Below are positions 62,961 to 64,000 of a DNA stretch of 64,000 bases, piece by piece. The first letter of the stretch is position 1. Every line of letters starts with the position of its first letter. Origin of the DNA: Chlorobiota bacterium (GTDB taxonomy: Bacteria > Bacteroidota > Bacteroidia > Bacteroidales > Marinilabiliaceae); NCBI GenBank assembly GCA_013153405.1, contig JAADEM010000050.1, positions 1-64,000 on the forward strand. The letters are read 5' to 3'. The notes beneath the pieces were generated by a model, which saw nothing but the letters and a program-made list of their open reading frames with translations, had not been told where the DNA came from and made no database searches. The translations under genes were made by a program, and so were the position numbers.

Positions 62961-64000
62961 TTACCGGTTTTTGACGTTGAGCCCGTTTATTTCATTTTCC
63001 ACATCACTGTACAGTGATAAAAATATTGTAAACGACTCGTCTGCATTCAGCTTATTCTCCATTAATGCATCAAATGCCTTTATCCGTATATCTCCCAACT
63101 CGGCCAGAAACTGTTTTACATGTCCTTCGTCCTTATGCTCGATAGCCCTTTTCCGAATTTGCAAAAGTTCGGTATATAGGGAGTCCATTCGTATTTTTTT
63201 CCGTTGGCTTATATGCCTTTTCAAAGAGGCAAAAGCTCCGGCTATAATTGCAAGAATAGAAATAAACGGCCAGATAACCGATGCATACCTTGTCCAGACA
63301 GATGGTTTATTCCGATTAAGGTAGTTAAGTGCTCCACGGTGAAGAGGAAATGAATACATTATGTTTCTCATTTCCTGTTGTCCGTTCAAGAGAGTGTATA
63401 TATTATCCTCAGTAATTAATTCGGCTTTTTTCTCATCTAATATTTTTACTATTTTATATACTAAATAGTTTTCTGTCTTTCTGCAGGTAACAAGAACGTC
63501 AGGGATAGCAATGGTAACTACAGGTTTTAATGGCCTTCCCTTATAAAATGATTTAGGCAAAATAAATGGATACAATTTAGGAAAACTAAGTTTTAACCCT
63601 TCTACAGAAGAGCCCTTGCCAAGTAATGTAACATCATCAAGAGAGAAAAAAGAGGCACCATGATCAAGCATCTCTTTCATTATGGGATTATGCAAATGCG
63701 TAAGCCCTACATACACAAAGGAAGAATCATTCCAGCCGGTTCTGTTTAGCTGATGTGCAAAATATGAGTCACGCTGATTCGGTGTTATATCATAACTGCG
63801 GAAAAAACTATCAAAAAACATACTGTCCAGACGTGACATCTCCTCAAATATCACAACATTCTTTTCAAACAGTTCTTTCACTGTCTGATTTTTGGCCTGT
63901 GGCAGATTATAAGTCAGAATTACAAGTATCCTTGGTAAAAGCGGAGAAACAGTTCGCAGGTCATTTTTATTTTCACAACTCTCGGTATTATTTGGAATTA
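62961..64000 (-). CDS. TAXI-family TRAP receptor-like protein with membrane tail, partial
   Basis: The frame stays open to the window edge, so the gene is cut and its N-terminus is outside. The visible part begins inside the receptor (SPLLPRILVILTYNLPQ, about 63900) and shows the TAXI-like tail region SFPLHRGALNYLNRNKPS. A membrane helix (about 63220-63300) and a charged coiled-coil C-terminus follow. TAXI proteins bind carboxylates such as glutamate for TRAP transporters, and a helix fused at the C-terminus is an anchored form. No TRAP permease is visible here. The GTG at 63881 is not the true start. Confidence 0.75.
   Translation of the reverse strand, partial: IPNNTESCENKNDLRTVSPLLPRILVILTYNLPQAKNQTVKELFEKNVVIFEEMSRLDSMFFDSFFRSYDITPNQRDSYFAHQLNRTGWNDSSFVYVGLTHLHNPIMKEMLDHGASFFSLDDVTLLGKGSSVEGLKLSFPKLYPFILPKSFYKGRPLKPVVTIAIPDVLVTCRKTENYLVYKIVKILDEKKAELITEDNIYTLLNGQQEMRNIMYSFPLHRGALNYLNRNKPSVWTRYASVIWPFISILAIIAGAFASLKRHISQRKKIRMDSLYTELLQIRKRAIEHKDEGHVKQFLAELGDIRIKAFDALMENKLNADESFTIFLSLYSDVENEINGLNVKNR

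Overview
The window reads as chromosome from an anaerobic or facultative member of the Bacteroidota (Bacteroidales/Marinilabiliales-like). The evidence is: several promoters of the Bacteroidota form TTTG or TTG, about 19-20 bp, then TAnnTTTG; weak Shine-Dalgarno signals; many lipoproteins and outer-membrane barrels; a GH92 mannosidase; DUF5723 and DUF6263 proteins; and a fumarate reductase with a single large cytochrome b subunit. No plasmid, phage or CRISPR locus was seen. The right edge cuts a gene.

Layout. 1-3.4 kb (minus): radC, a polysaccharide deacetylase and a FemAB-like gene broken by a 35-bp perfect palindrome. Upstream lies rpsT between two identical tRNA-Glu genes. 3.7-6.5 kb: metK, convergent with a secreted transglutaminase-like protein. 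6.7-14 kb: a surface-glycan cluster (flippase, ligase/polymerase, three glycosyltransferases, deacetylase) interrupted by a RelE/RelB-type toxin-antitoxin pair. 14-23 kb: envelope proteins, a GH92 mannosidase, a hybrid-free sensor kinase, a YeeE/YedE transporter, a HAD lipoprotein and a TorF-like porin.

24.5-35.7 kb is the centrepiece. It is a 12-gene minus-strand operon for a cation-pumping, complex I-related membrane complex. Gene order follows the archaeal Mbh/Mbx operons: Mrp subunits E, F, G, MbhD, MbhE+MnhB, C, a fused double antiporter subunit, then NuoH-, NuoB-, NuoC- and NuoD-like proteins. The last gene is a 597-residue fusion of a NuoI-like ferredoxin with a GltD/NfnB-like flavoprotein. 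The complex lacks NuoE/F/G and the four [NiFe] cysteines, so it is predicted to be an NAD(P)H-linked, Mrp-type ion pump and not a hydrogenase. A divergent Crp/Fnr-family regulator and a fumarate reductase operon (frdCAB, 37.5-41 kb) follow, giving a plausible NADH-to-fumarate respiratory island.

41-57 kb holds housekeeping genes (rplM-rpsI-rpsB-tsf, pyrH, dusB, rbfA, a LolC/E-like permease, DNA glycosylase, nucleobase deaminase), a POT-type transporter, a CAAX-type protease, a TPR sensor kinase and a HigA-like antitoxin gene with an in-frame stop. Four copies of a dispersed palindromic repeat (about 120-230 bp) sit between genes from 42.9 to 60.2 kb. 57.8-64 kb carries an AI-2E-type permease, a DUF6263 protein, a BamA-type barrel, another deacetylase, and a TAXI-type receptor running off the right edge.
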